NCBI RefSeq assembly: GCF_050948215.1
Contig: NW_027488643.1
Location: 186,001-250,000, forward strand
Length of the DNA stretch: 64,000 bases
Source: Halictus rubicundus
Taxonomy: Eukaryota; Arthropoda; Insecta; Hymenoptera; Halictidae
Direction of reading: 5' to 3'
Part shown: positions 38,201-48,169 of the stretch, in pieces
Position numbering within the stretch: the first letter of the stretch is position 1
Layout of the letters: the number at the start of each line of letters is the position of its first letter
Translations under genes and position numbers: made by a program
The notes under the pieces: model-generated
The model's input: the letters and a program-made list of their open reading frames with translations, nothing else
The model's database searches: none
What the model was told of the DNA's origin: nothing

Positions 38201-41200
38201 GGATAGAGGATAGGATAGTATAGAGGATGGGATAGGATAGAGGATACGATAGGATAGAGGATATTATAGGATAGAGGATAGGATTGAGGGTAGGATAGGA
38301 TAGGATAGAGGATAGGATAGGGAATTGGCTAAGATAGAGGATAGGATAGGATAGAGGATATTATAGGATAGAGGATATTATAGGATAGAGGATAGGATAG
38401 GATAGAGGATAGGATAGAGGACAGGATAGTATAGAAAATAGGATAGGACAGAGGATAGGATAGGATAAAGGATAGGATAGGGGATTGGATAGCATAGAGA
38501 ATAGGATAGGATAGAGGATATTATAGGATAGAGGGTAGGATAGGATACAGGATAGGACAGAATAGAGAATTGGAGAGTATAGAGAATATCATAGGATAGA
38601 GGATAGGATAAGATAGAGGATATTATAGGATAGAGGATAGGTTAGGATAGAGGACAGGATAGTATAGAAAATAGGATAGGACAGAGGATAGGATAGGATA
38701 AAGGATAGGATAGGTTAGAGGATCAGATAGGGTAGGGGATAGGGTAGGATTGAGGATAGGATAGGATAGAGGGTAGGATAGTGTATACGATAGAGGATTG
38801 GATAGGATAGAGGATATTATATAATAGAAGATAGGTTAGGATAGAGGATAGGATAGTGGATTGTATAGGATAGAGGATAGGATAGGATAGAGGATATTAT
38901 AGGATAGAAGGTAGGATAGGATACAGGATAGGACAGAATAGAGAATTGGATAGTATAGAGGATATCATAGGATAGAGGATAGGATAGGATAGAGGATATT
39001 ATAGGATAGAGGGTAGGATAGGATACAGGATAGGACAGAATAGAGAATTGGATAGTATAGAGAATATCATAGGATAGAGGATAGGATAAGATAGAGGATA
39101 TTATAGGATAGCGGATAGGTTAGGATAGAGGACAGGATAGTATAGAAAATAGGATAGGACAGAGGATAGGATAGGATAAAGGATAGGATAGGTTAGAGGA
39201 TCAGATAGGTTAGGGGATAGGGTAGGATTGAGGATAGGATAGGATAGAGGGTAGGATAGTGTATACGATAGAGGATTGGATAGGATAGAGGATATTATAT
39301 AATAGAAGATAGGTTAGGATAGAGGATAGGATAGTGGATTGTATAGGATAGAGGATAGGATAGGATAGAGGATATTATAGGATAGAAGGTAGGATAGGAT
39401 ACAGGATAGGACAGAATAGAGAATTGGATAGTATAGAGGATATCATAGGATAGAGGATAGGATAGGATAGAGGATATTATAGGATAGAGGGTAGGATAGG
39501 ATAGAGGATAGGACAGGATAGAGGATTGGATAGAATAGAGGATAGGATATGATAGAGGATAGGATTGGAAAAAGGATAGGGTAGGATAGAGGAGAGGATA
39601 GGATAGAGGATAGGATAGGAGGGAGGATAGGATAGAGGATAGGATAGAGGATAGGATGGAGGATAGGATTGAGGATAGGATAGGATAGAGGATAGGATAG
39701 AGGATGGGATAGAGGATAGGATGGAGGATAGGATTGAGGATAGGATAGGATAGAGGATAGGATAGGGGATTGGATAGGATACAGGATAGGATAAGATAGA
39801 GAATAGGATAGGATAGAGGATTGGATAGGATACAGGATAGGATAGGGTAGAGGATAGGATAGGGGATTGGATAGGAAACAGGATAGGATAGGATAGGATA
39901 GAGGATAGGATAGGGGATTGGATAGGATAGAGGATAGGATAGGATAGAGGATAGGATAGAGGATTGGATAGGATAGAGGATATTATAGAATAGAGGATTG
40001 GATAGAATAGAGGATATTATAGGATAGAGGGTAGGATAGGATACAGGATAGGACAGGATAGAGGATTGGATAGAATAGAGGATAGGATAGGATAGAGGAT
40101 AGGATTGGAAAAAGGATAGGGTAGGATAGAGGAGAGGATAGGATAGAGGTTAGGATAGGATAGAGGATAGGATAGAGGATAGGATAGAGGATAGGATGGA
40201 GGATAGTATTGAGGATAGGATAGGATAGAGGATAGGATAGAGGATAGGATAGGGGATTGGATAGGATACAGGATAGGATAAGATAGAGAATAGGATAGGA
40301 TAGAGGATTCGATAGGATACAGGATAGGATAGGGTAGAGGATAGGATAGGAGATTGGATAGGAAACAGGATGGGATAGGATAGGATAGAGGATAGGATAG
40401 GGGATTGGATAGGATAGAGGATAGGATAGGATAGAGGATAGGATAGAATACAGGATAGGATAGGGTAGAGGATAGGATAGGGGATTGGATAGGAAACAGG
40501 ATAGGATAGGATAGGATAGAGGATAGGATAGGGAATTGGCTAAGATAGAGGATAGGATAGGATAGAGGATATTATAGGATAGAGGGTAGGATAGGATAGA
40601 GGATAGGACAGGATAGAGGATTGGATAGAAGAGAGGATAGGATAGGGTACAGGATAGGATTGGAAAAAGGACAGGGTAGGATAGAGTAGAGGATAGGATA
40701 GAGGATAGGATAGGATAGAGGATAGGGTAGGACAGAGGATAGGATTGGATAGAGTATAGGATAGGATAGAGGATATTATAGGATAGAGGATAGGTTAGGA
40801 TAGAGGATAGGATTGGATGGAGGATAGAATAGAATAGAAAATAGGATAGTACAGAGGGTAGGATACGATAGAGTCTGGGATAGGATTCAGGATAGGATAG
40901 CATAGAGGATGGGATAGGACAGAGGGTAGGATACGATAGAGACTGGGATAAGATTCAGGATAGGATAGCATAGAGGAAGGGAGAGGATAGATGATACGAT
41001 AGGATACAGGATACGATAGGACAGAGGATAGGATACGATAGAGGATAGGATAGAGGATGGGATAGGATAGAGGAGAGGATAGGATAGAGGATATTATAGG
41101 ATAGAGGATAGGTTAGGATAGAGGATAGGATAGGATAGAGGATGGGATAGGATAGAGGATGCGATACGATAGAGTATATTATAGGATAGAGGATAGGATA

Positions 41201-42545
41201 GGATAGAGGACAGGATAGGATAGAGGATAGGATAGGATAGAGGATACGAAAGGGGATTGGATAGGATAGAGGATGGGATAGGATAGAGGATAGGTTAGGA
41301 TAGAGGATATTATAGGATAGAGGGTAGGATAGGATAGAGGATAGGTCAGAATAGAGGATTGGATAGAATAGAGGATATTATAGGATAGAGAGTAGGATAG
41401 GATACAGGATAGGACAGAATAGAGAATTGGATAGTATAGAGGATATCATAGGATAGAGGATAGGATAGGATAGAGGATATTATAGGATAGAGGGTAGGAT
41501 AGGATAGAGGATAGGACAGGATAGAGGATAGGATAGGATAGACGAAAGGATAGGATAGAGGATAGGATAGGTAATTGGATAGGATAGAGGATAGGATAAG
41601 GTAGAGGATATTATAGGATAGAGGATAGGATAGGATAGAGGATAGGATAGGATACGATAGAGGATAGGATAGAGGATAGGATAGAGGATCTGATAGAGGA
41701 TAGGATAGAGGATAGGATAGGATAGAGGATAGGATAGAATAGATGATAGGATAGGATAGAGGATAGGATAGAGGATAGGATAGAGGATAGAATAGAGGAT
41801 AGGATAGGATAGATGATAGGATAGGATAGAGGATAGGATAGAGGATAGGATAGAGGATAGGATAGGATAGAGGATCGGATAGAGGATAGGATAGGATAGA
41901 GGATCGGATAGAGGATAGGATAGGATAGAGGATAGGATAGGATAGAGGATAGGATACGATAGAGGAAAGGATAGGATAGAGGACTGGATACGATACAGGA
42001 TAGGATTGAGGATGGGATAGGGTAGAGGATAGGATAGAGGATAGGATACAGGATAGGATAGAGGATATTATAGAATAGAGCATTGGATAGAATAGAGGAT
42101 AGGATAGGATAGAGGATAGGATAGGATAGAGGATAGATGATAGGATAGGATAGAGGATAAGATATTATAGAGGATACTATAGGATAGAGGATATTATAGG
42201 ATATAGGATACGATAGGATAGAGGATAGGATAGGAAAGAGGATTTGATAGTATAGAGGATAGGATAGGATAGATGATAGGATAGAATAGAGGATTTTATA
42301 GAATAGAGGATAGGATAGGATTGAGGATAGGATAGGATAGAGGATAGGATAGGATAGATGATAGAGGATAGCATAGGATAGAGGATCGGATATTACAGAG
42401 GATAGGATAGGATAGTGGATTGGATAGGATAGAGGGTATTATATAGTAGAAGATAGGATAGGGTAGATGATAGGAAAGAGGATAGGATAGGACATTGGAT
42501 ATGATAGAGGATTGGATAGGATAGAGTCTGGGATAAGATTCAGGA
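35338..42545 (+). repeat. Paired GAGTCTGGGATA markers spaced 68 bp
   Basis: The variant GAGTCTGGGATA(G/A)GATTCAGG occurs as pairs at 35338/35406, 36997/37065 and 40871/40939 (the last starts GAGACT), with a single copy at 42524. Each pair is 68 bp apart, exactly four 17-bp units. The underlying register has been kept while the variant spread within blocks. Confidence 0.7.
38540..39490 (+). repeat. Local tandem duplication, 479-bp period
   Basis: Two consecutive copies share GGTTAGAGGATCAGATAGG (38712 and 39191) and GTGTATACGATAG (38781 and 39260), at a 479-bp offset. A very similar GTGTATACGATAG also occurs near 37395. The period is not a multiple of 17. Confidence 0.75.
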
Positions 42546-43370
42546 TAGGATAGCGGATAGCATAGGATCGAGGATAGGATAGGATAGACGAAAGGATAGG
42601 GTAGAGGATAGGATAGGTAATTGGATAGGATAGAGGATAGGATAAGGTAGAGGATAGTATAGGATAGAGGATAGGATAGGATAGAGGATAGGATAGGATA
42701 CGATAGAGGATAGGATAGAGGATAGGATAGAGGATAGGATAGAGGATCTGATAGAGGATAGGATAGGATAGAGGATAGGATAGAATAGAGGATCGGATAG
42801 AGGATAGGATAGGATAGAGGATAGGATAGGATAGATGATAGGATAGGATAGAGGATAGGATAGAGGATAGGATAGAGGATAGGATAGAGGATAGGATAGG
42901 ATAGATGATAGGATAGGATAGAGGATAGGATAGAGGATAGGATAGAGGATAGGATAGGATAGATGATAGGATAGGATAGAGGATAGGATAGAGGATAGGA
43001 TAGGATAGAGGACATGATAGGTTAGAGGATAGGATAGTGGATAGGATAGGATAGAGGATAAGATAGGATAGAGTATAGGATAGGGCAGAGGATGGGATAG
43101 GATAGAGAATAGCATAGGATAGATGATACTATAGGATAGAGGATAGGATAGGATAGAGGATACGATATTATAGAGGATAGGATAGAGGATAGAATAGGAT
43201 AGAGGAAAGGATAGGATAGAGGGTATTATAGGATAGAGGATAGGATAGGATTGAGGATAGGATAGAGGATAGGATAGGATAGAGGACATGATAGGATAGA
43301 GGATAGGATAGGATAGAGGATAGGATAGGATAGTGGATAGGATAGGATAGAGGATATGATAGGATAGAGT

Positions 43371-43375
43371 ATAGG
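43371..43375 (+). repeat. Target-site duplication, BEL element, left
   Basis: ATAGG before the left LTR equals ATAGG at 50630-50634 after the right LTR. Confidence 0.88.
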
Positions 43376-44089
43376 TGTACTTTCCGACGGAGCGGGCACC
43401 TTTCGCGGCGTAGACTCTGTCGTAGAATCTATGAGGAGGCGTAAATTCCTCAATCGAGGGTGTTTCGACGACGCTACTCGGCGCGACCTTACGATCCTTT
43501 CGGATGATAAGGATGATAAATATAACTTTGGAATTTAATGCTGCAAGGAGCAAACGGAACTATAGCGGCTGGTCCGCGTGTTGACGAGTTCCGGAGTCTA
43601 ATCTCGATGTTGCTTTTGCGGGAGTTGCATTTAGACTAAAAGTTTTACCCCAACTCTCCATGCACTCGGGGTGCGTTGGCGTGGAGTGGGGGTATTCCAT
43701 TTCGGGGTGGCAACGTCGCTGGATTTCGGCGGGCGAAATCACAGCTGTGGGCCCGATGTTCATCGGCCAGGGACCGTCGGATGGTCCCGCGATGCCACCT
43801 TTGTAGGTCCACGTTTTATGACAGTACGGTTGGCTGTTGAGGGCGCGAGGAAAATTCTAATGGGCAATTAAGAAAGGTTTCGTGAAGGCGACTTTCTCAA
43901 AAACAGCCCTAGAGGCCCGTGTCATAAAACGTGTATACCATCTGCACGCCAAATGTTGGGATGTGCCGATTTGTCAGTCGCGAGTAAAACTATTAAACTA
44001 TTCTTGAAGGGATCGGTCCCTGGTCCCACCTTGAAATAGCGGTGCCGCGGATTTTCAAGGGGATCTTTTGTTTAACTCGCGGCTGAACA
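43376..44089 (-). repeat. 3' LTR of BEL element
   Basis: This 714-bp LTR has TG...CA ends and is 713/714 identical to the 5' copy. It contains a perfect 14-bp inverted repeat (43810-43823 and 43920-43933). Short - strand frames inside it (for example at 43560-43763, repeated at 50100-50303) are present in both LTRs and have no recognisable product. Confidence 0.97.
43810..43933. promoter_or_regulatory. Inverted repeat inside the BEL LTR
   Basis: CACGTTTTATGACA at 43810-43823 is the exact reverse complement of TGTCATAAAACGTG at 43920-43933, with a 96-bp spacer. The same pair occurs in the other LTR (50350-50363 and 50460-50473). A transcript could form a stem here. On the coding strand one arm contains ATAAAA, so a link to 3'-end formation is possible but unproven. 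Confidence 0.5.
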
Positions 44090-44099
44090 TCCTCCCCCC
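44090..44099 (-). other. Polypurine tract of BEL element
   Basis: GGGGGGAGGA on the coding strand directly abuts the 3' LTR. This is the expected plus-strand primer. Confidence 0.88.
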
Positions 44100-44215
44100 G
44101 TTGAGAGACTCGCGATCAAAATAAATCTATATAGGATTAAAGATACGCTAGGTTTAAAGTACTAGAATGAACAAGTAAACTATCTTATGAGCTAAAGCTT
44201 AGCGATTACGATAAA

Positions 44216-47200
44216 TTAGTTATTATCGGTTGAGGGATCGCGCGTTCTTGACGTCGATGTTGGATCCCGTGGTTCCTCCTCTGGCTGGTTCGGTAACGGT
44301 ACAAGCCGTTTTACGCCCCGATCGAGTGTGGTTGTGGCTGTTCTCACTGTTGCAGCTCGAACTATGCCATCAGATCCGGGGTAGACCTTGATGACTCTCC
44401 CGAGTGGCCACTGCATCGGTGGTACGTTGTCCTCCCTCAAGAGCACGATGGTGCCCTCCTTGATGGGGTGTGTACCGCTGGACCATCTCGAACGACTCGT
44501 CATCTCGTTTAGGTACTCCTTGTACCATCGGTTCCAGAAATGCTGCTTTAGTTTCTGGATATGTCGCCAGGTTGAAAGTCTGTTTGATGGCACATCCCTG
44601 AAATCGCGCTCGCGCAGACTCGTTAACGAGTCGCCAATCAGGAAATGGCCAGGAGTTAGGACAAGGGTGTCATTTGGGTCTGATGAAATGGGAGTTAAAG
44701 GACGTGAATTTAGAACGGCTTCTATCTCAATAATTAAAGTGTTGAACACTTCAAATGTAAATCGTTCAGCACCTGCGATACGCCAGAAATGACGCTTGAA
44801 TGATTTCACGGCCGCTTCCCAGATGCCGCCGAAGTGAGGTGTTAATGGAGGAATAAAATTCCACGTGATGGATCGGTCAGCAAGAAAGGTTTTGACCTTC
44901 TCGTTGTGGTCATCGGACTGCAAAAGTTCGCGGAGGTCTCGAAGCTCGTTGTTGGCGCCGACGAAATTGGTGCCATTGTCAGAGTAAATGTTAATACAAT
45001 GACCTCGTCTAGCAATGAAACGACGTAGGGCTGCTATAAATGCTTCGGAGGTAAGATCGCTAACCAATTCTAGGTGAATGGCTTTTACTGAGAGGCAAAC
45101 GAAAACTGCGACATATACTTTAATGTGGGTTCGACTTCGGTATCGTCGCTCCTTTATGAAAAAGGGACCGCAATAATCAACGCCGACGTTTGCAAATGGG
45201 CGTGAGTCGGTGACTCGAGCCTCAGGTAGGTCGCCCATCACGTATTGTGTTGGCGGCGGTTGGACACGGTAGCAGCGGACGCAGTTTCTGATGGTTTTCC
45301 CTACCTGACTCCGACCGTCGATGGGCCAATAACGGCGTCTAATCGCGTATAGGGTAGCCTGTGTACCAGCGTGTAATTGTATTCGATGCTCGTGTTCTAT
45401 TATTAATGCCGTGATTCGAGCCTTTGGGAGGACGATGGGATGTTTTTGCGCGAATGGAATTCGCGAATTCTTCAGACGGCCTCCTACTCGCAGAATTCCG
45501 TCTTTGTCGATGAATGGGTTCAGTTGTTGCAGCTTACCCTTAACGCCTATTTCGCTTCTCGAGAGGCAGCGCAATTCTTCTGCAAAGTGTTGTCTTTGTA
45601 TCAGTTTGATGATTACGTCGTGGGCGTATCTTAGTTCGGAGGATGTCAGACTTCCTTTGGTGGTGTTAGATCCTTTCCATCGGAGACAGCGCGCGATGAT
45701 TCTTTGAAGCTTTCCCCATGAGGAGCAGTTGTCCAGAATCGTGGTGTCGCAAATTAATGCTTTGAGACAAATCGCGACCCTTTGTTCTGGGATTGTCTCT
45801 GGTTGAGGTAGTTCGGTAGTGGGCCAGAAAGATTCTTCTTCGTTGAGCCAAGTCGGACCGTGTTGCCAGATGGAAGGTTGAAGGAAGTCTTCTGGTGATT
45901 GACCTCGCGAGATAAGATCGGCCGGGTTGTCGGCAGTGGGTACGTGTCGCCAATCTGCGTTAGCTGTGCGCCTTTGAATTTCCGACACTCTGTTAGCCAC
46001 GAAGGTTTTTAGAGTGTGTGGAGATGTCTTCACCCAATGGAGAACAATGGTGGAGTCGGTCCAATAGATGGTTTTATGTATTTCCACAGGTAGCGCTTGT
46101 TTTGCGGTCTCGACAAGAGAGGTTAGCAGAAGTGCTCCACATAATTCGAGTCGTGGTATTGAGATCGTTTTCAATGGGGCGACCTTGGATTTAGCGAACA
46201 AAAGAGTTGTCTCGCTGTGACCGCGTGAGTCGGTTGTACGCAGGTAGAGGCATGCTCCGTAGGCCTTTTCGCTTGCGTCACTAAAACCGTGTAGTTCGAC
46301 TTTTCTTGGCGATTCAATGATTGTGCGTCGCGGGAACGTGATGTTGTTCAGCGCTGGCAATTTATTATAAAAACGTATCCATTCGGTATGGATATCCATT
46401 GGCAGCGACTCGTCCCAGTCAACCTTTATGGTCCAGATCCTTTGTAGTAGCATTTTTGCCGTAATAATTACTGGCCCGAGCAGCCCTAGTGGATCATATA
46501 TCTTTGCTATTTCTGAGGTGATACTGCGTTTGGTCGAACGTGATGGTGGAGAGCAAGTTTCGACTGCGTACGTAATAGAGTCGTTTGAGGAATTCCAGAC
46601 AATCCCTAAGGTTTTGAGAGTGGATGACTCTCCCAGGTATAATTTTTTGTTAATGGCCTGCTCGGGCAAGCCAGTCAGAAGAGTAAGGTCATTAGATGCC
46701 CATTGTCGTATTGTCAGTCTTGCGGTCTTGAGTATTTGTGTGAGGTCTTCGCGTAAGGATAATGCCTCTTCTATGGTCGATGTACCGGTCAGAACGTCAT
46801 CCACGTAAAAGTCACGCAATAAAATCTTGCCGGCTTGAGGAAAGCGGTGGCCTTCGTCTCGACTGAGCTGTGTCAAACAGCGAATTGCAAGATATGGTGC
46901 AGCAGATAGTCCAAATGTCACAGTATTCAGCTCATAAGTTTTAATAGAACCCGTAGTATCGCGCCAGAGGATACGCTGAAATTTCCTGTCTTCCGGACGT
47001 ACAAGGAACTGTCGGTACATCTTTTCAATGTCTCCCGTCAGTACGTATCGATGAATGCGGAATCTTAATAAAATGTGGAGTAGATCGTCTTGAATTTTTG
47101 GACCGGTGTGGAGAGCGTCATTTAATGCTATGCCTGAATTAGTCGTGGCAGAACCGTCGAAGACTACGCGGAGTTTGGTTGTGTCACTGGTGACCTTAAC

Positions 47201-48163
47201 GACCCCGTGATGTGGTAGGTAATACCCCTCAGGTGACTGTTGTTCCTGTGGCAGTTCGCTCATGTGTCCGAGGTCAAGGTATTCTTGGATCACCGCATGA
47301 TACTCTTGCTTGAGTGCGGGTTCTCGTTGGAGTTTTCGCTCCAATGAATGGAGTCTTTTTTTCGCTTGTACCTTGGAGTCTCCGAGACGCGACAATTTCT
47401 CGTTGAAAGGTAAAGCCACGACGTATCTGCCGTCACGATTCCGAACTGTGTGTTCTTGGAAATGGCTTTCGCAAATTATATCAGATTCAGACAGATGCTG
47501 TCTTTGTGGGCCTTCTTCAACCTCCCAGAAACGGGTGAGGTCGAATTGTAACGCGGTGGTCGCGTGGCAAAGTGTGCCATGAGCAGGAGAAGTGACTGGC
47601 GCGCTCCCCCCGATGACCCAACCGAGTTGCGATTTTTGAAGGTAGAGATCGGACTCATCTGGGCGTGACAAGACAATTTGGCCGACGCATAAGATTGAGA
47701 GGGCTGTTCCGGATCCTAATAACAAATCGATCGGTGCCGGTCGATGGAATTCCGGATCTGCAAGGTGCAGATTCGGCGGAATTTTTATTGTTCCGCGATC
47801 AATCTCTTGATCTGGAACGAAAGGCGCGATGTCGTTCACAATGAGGAACGTAAGCGAACGTTGGTAATTGCTTACTCGCGAAGCTATAGTAGCCTTCAGT
47901 GCGTGGGTTGCTACAGTGGTCATAGCGTTCAGAGAACCAATGGGAACCGAGCATTTCATCCGCGGGATGTTGATTTTTTGAGCAAGGCGTTCAGAAATTA
48001 AGTTAATCGATGCGCAAGTGTCGATTAATGCTCGACAATCTATCGGACGTTTATTTTTGTTGAAGATCTGGATTTGTGCCGTAACTAAAATTTCGTTTGT
48101 GATTGCGTTTATGGTGAACGCTCGATGGTAGCCCGTTCCGTTTTGTTCTCTGTGTCTTAGCCG
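44216..48163 (-). CDS. BEL/Pao Pol polyprotein (about 1315 aa after the UGA)
   Basis: The frame opens directly after the gag TGA (48164-48166) and stays open to 44216. The first ATG is only at 47959, after the protease motif, so translation most likely enters by readthrough. Domains in order: a DUF1758-type aspartic protease around 48020-47900 with the active site as Asp-Thr-Cys (glycine is usual in third place). Numbering from the ATG, there follow: Pao reverse transcriptase with YVDD at 386-389; RNase H with SDAS near 560 and WTDS near 635; integrase zinc finger H2C2 at about 856-895; integrase core D928, D994 and E1048; and a C-terminal DUF5641-like region at about 1140-1225. All key RT and integrase residues are present and no frameshift is seen. 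The product would act in cytoplasmic particles and then in the nucleus. Confidence 0.95.
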   Translation of the reverse strand, partial: RLRHREQNGTGYHRAFTINAITNEILVTAQIQIFNKNKRPIDCRALIDTCASINLISERLAQKINIPRMKCSVPIGSLNAMTTVATHALKATIASRVSNYQRSLTFLIVNDIAPFVPDQEIDRGTIKIPPNLHLADPEFHRPAPIDLLLGSGTALSILCVGQIVLSRPDESDLYLQKSQLGWVIGGSAPVTSPAHGTLCHATTALQFDLTRFWEVEEGPQRQHLSESDIICESHFQEHTVRNRDGRYVVALPFNEKLSRLGDSKVQAKKRLHSLERKLQREPALKQEYHAVIQEYLDLGHMSELPQEQQSPEGYYLPHHGVVKVTSDTTKLRVVFDGSATTNSGIALNDALHTGPKIQDDLLHILLRFRIHRYVLTGDIEKMYRQFLVRPEDRKFQRILWRDTTGSIKTYELNTVTFGLSAAPYLAIRCLTQLSRDEGHRFPQAGKILLRDFYVDDVLTGTSTIEEALSLREDLTQILKTARLTIRQWASNDLTLLTGLPEQAINKKLYLGESSTLKTLGIVWNSSNDSITYAVETCSPPSRSTKRSITSEIAKIYDPLGLLGPVIITAKMLLQRIWTIKVDWDESLPMDIHTEWIRFYNKLPALNNITFPRRTIIESPRKVELHGFSDASEKAYGACLYLRTTDSRGHSETTLLFAKSKVAPLKTISIPRLELCGALLLTSLVETAKQALPVEIHKTIYWTDSTIVLHWVKTSPHTLKTFVANRVSEIQRRTANADWRHVPTADNPADLISRGQSPEDFLQPSIWQHGPTWLNEEESFWPTTELPQPETIPEQRVAICLKALICDTTILDNCSSWGKLQRIIARCLRWKGSNTTKGSLTSSELRYAHDVIIKLIQRQHFAEELRCLSRSEIGVKGKLQQLNPFIDKDGILRVGGRLKNSRIPFAQKHPIVLPKARITALIIEHEHRIQLHAGTQATLYAIRRRYWPIDGRSQVGKTIRNCVRCYRVQPPPTQYVMGDLPEARVTDSRPFANVGVDYCGPFFIKERRYRSRTHIKVYVAVFVCLSVKAIHLELVSDLTSEAFIAALRRFIARRGHCINIYSDNGTNFVGANNELRDLRELLQSDDHNEKVKTFLADRSITWNFIPPLTPHFGGIWEAAVKSFKRHFWRIAGAERFTFEVFNTLIIEIEAVLNSRPLTPISSDPNDTLVLTPGHFLIGDSLTSLRERDFRDVPSNRLSTWRHIQKLKQHFWNRWYKEYLNEMTSRSRWSSGTHPIKEGTIVLLREDNVPPMQWPLGRVIKVYPGSDGIVRAATVRTATTTLDRGVKRLVPLPNQPEEEPRDPTSTSRTRDPSTDNN

Positions 48164-48169
48164 TCATTC
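48158..48169 (-). promoter_or_regulatory. Probable UGA readthrough site between gag and pol
   Basis: The coding strand reads GAA-TGA-CGG-CTA. Gag and pol are in the same frame: the distance between their stop codons is 3948 bp, exactly 1316 codons. They are separated only by this TGA. UGA followed by CGG is a leaky stop context known from several plant viruses. That fits production of Gag with a minority of Gag-Pol. A downstream structure could help, but I did not identify a clear one. The alternative is a recent nonsense mutation in a single-frame element. Confidence 0.65.

Larger units (their letters stand above)
23054..43375 (+). repeat. 17-bp ATAGG-based satellite array, middle block
   Basis: The same satellite continues in the same orientation. 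It is close to canonical up to about 23400 and then increasingly diverged. From about 24000 many units carry ATATTATAGG, GGGGATTGG, GATACAGG, GATAGTATAG and GGGTAGG variants. The ATATTATAGG variant reads TAA on the - strand, which explains why chance reading frames are much shorter here than in the left block. Several higher-order duplications are present (see separate entries). The block is cut at 43375 by the BEL insertion. No gene is supported. Confidence 0.97.

Noticed and set aside
42540..43553. A frame fusing LTR sequence to satellite peptide
   Set aside because: It begins in the BEL 3' LTR and simply runs into the stop-free satellite strand. There is no sign of a real chimeric gene.
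48164..48166. The gag/pol TGA as simple pseudogene damage
   Set aside because: It is kept as an alternative but not preferred. The rest of the element is undamaged, the LTRs are almost identical, and the stop sits in a known leaky context exactly at the Gag-Pol border.
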